A stretch of 5,535 bases of DNA, taken from assembly GCA_913046025.1 (NCBI GenBank), contig CAJWRP010000193.1:1-5535 (forward strand), written 5' to 3'. The first letter of the stretch is position 1; each line of letters begins with the position of its first letter. Position numbers and translations under genes: made by a program. The DNA comes from an uncultured Chloroflexota bacterium. GTDB taxonomy: Bacteria > Chloroflexota > Dehalococcoidia > SAR202 > UBA11138. Positions 5,030 to 5,535 of the stretch are shown piece after piece. A model generated the notes under the pieces. The model had not been told where the DNA came from. It saw only the letters and a list, made by a program, of their open reading frames with translations, and searched no databases.

Positions 5030-5535
5030 CTAGCCAATTAGCGAAGGCTTGCACGCCTCCATGACGGCTCGCACAGACTTGATGTCAGGCCTTGCGGCGA
5101 CGACTCGGACCATAGCTATATCCAGGCCCTGGGCGATTCGCTTGAACTCGGTGGCTGCGCCACCAGGCGTGCCATAGTAGCCTACGGTCTTCAGCAAGGC
5201 CGTAGGAAAGGCGTTGGCCACATCGTCGTCCGATGCACTCGCCCGCCGCATGTCGTCCAATTCGCCCAGCTCCTTCACAAATCCCATGCGCTCGAAGTGG
5301 GCTCTGTAGCCCAACTGTCGTTCGCGGTCTGTGGGCACCGTTGCGCCCAAGGCATAGCCCATTGTTGCCTTGGCGAATGCGATGCGAGCAACGTCCTCGT
5401 CCTCGTCGATGCACACCCGAATGTACTGGGCCATCTTGATCTCCGAGGGATCGCGACCGGCCTTGGCTGCACCCTCGTTGATGCGCTCTCGACTCCACGC
5501 GATCTGCTCGGGGCTGCACCAGTTCAGGAATGGGC
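5030..5535 (-). CDS. LLM-class (luciferase-like) flavin/F420-dependent oxidoreductase, C-terminal part
   Basis: The C-terminal 168 or so residues of a bacterial-luciferase-like TIM-barrel oxidoreductase; the frame runs off the right edge, so the start is not in the window. An internal ATG at 5432-5434 is not the start, because the frame continues upstream with family-like sequence ('FLNWCSPEQIAWSRERINEG', then 'AAKAGRDPSEIK'). Family features are the 'A..AGRDPSEI' helix-strand junction before 'YIRVCIDEDEDVARIAFAK', and the late 'TVGYYGTPGGAATEFKRIAQ' helix that precedes the last barrel strand. Members use FMNH2 plus O2 as monooxygenases (alkanesulfonate, NTA/EDTA or long-chain alkane oxidation), or F420 as redox partner (Mer-like reductases). 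The cofactor-binding N-terminal half is missing here, so cofactor and reaction cannot be decided. It ends with TAG 35 nt before the ATG of the PAL-like NHL gene, which suggests an operon. Full-length relatives are about 330-450 residues. Confidence 0.88.
   Translation of the reverse strand, partial: PFLNWCSPEQIAWSRERINEGAAKAGRDPSEIKMAQYIRVCIDEDEDVARIAFAKATMGYALGATVPTDRERQLGYRAHFERMGFVKELGELDDMRRASASDDDVANAFPTALLKTVGYYGTPGGAATEFKRIAQGLDIAMVRVVAARPDIKSVRAVMEACKPSLIG

Noticed and set aside
4995..5054. N-terminal extension of the NHL protein from the ATG at 5052-5054, adding 20 residues
   Set aside because: It overlaps the end of the upstream oxidoreductase gene. The ATG at 4992-4994 has a good AGGAG at 7 nt, and the extra residues do not resemble a signal peptide or propeller blade.
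1..5535. CRISPR arrays, tRNA or rRNA genes, insertion sequences, attachment sites
   Set aside because: I saw no regularly spaced direct repeats, tRNA-like cloverleaf, rRNA-like sequence, transposase or integrase coding sequence, or terminal inverted repeats.

Overview
The window looks like a piece of a mid-GC (roughly 50-57% by eye) bacterial chromosome from a free-living organism rich in catabolic and efflux genes. A flavin/F420-type LLM oxidoreductase, an NHL beta-propeller related to peptidyl-hydroxyglycine lyases, an SMP-30 lactonase and two MFS exporters together recall marine or soil Chloroflexota (SAR202-like Dehalococcoidia) or some Actinobacteria. That is an inference from gene content only; no rRNA or other marker gene is present. 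TAG, TGA and TAA all end intact genes here, so nothing suggests a recoded stop.

Layout, left to right. Bases 1-662 (+) are the C-terminal part of a DHA2/EmrB-QacA-type MFS exporter cut by the window edge. It converges on a complete 410-residue MFS_3/DHA3-type exporter at 741-1973 (-). Next is a decayed aminoglycoside-phosphotransferase-like (APH/choline kinase superfamily) gene at 2148-2987 (-). It has two in-frame stop codons of different kinds and an Asn where the catalytic Asp should be. A perfect 12-bp terminator hairpin (3015-3044) separates it from an intact SMP-30/gluconolactonase-type lactonase at 3070-3927 (-). Upstream of the lactonase is a 155-bp spacer with a possible promoter and an imperfect palindrome. 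Then come an NHL beta-propeller at 4083-4994 (-) and, 35 nt further upstream, the C-terminal part of an LLM oxidoreductase (5030 to beyond 5535, -).

The right half reads leftward as oxidoreductase, NHL protein, lactonase. The first two are probably one operon; the lactonase has its own good ribosome-binding site and perhaps its own promoter. The NHL protein keeps what appear to be all three zinc-binding histidines and the catalytic Arg/Tyr/Arg of peptidyl-alpha-hydroxyglycine alpha-amidating lyase (PAL). A monooxygenase-like gene directly upstream of a PAL-like lyase suggests an oxidation-then-cleavage pair, comparable in logic to the PHM/PAL halves of eukaryotic PAM but with a different oxygenase. 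This is the most interesting hypothesis in the window. The clearest direct observation is the APH-like pseudogene.
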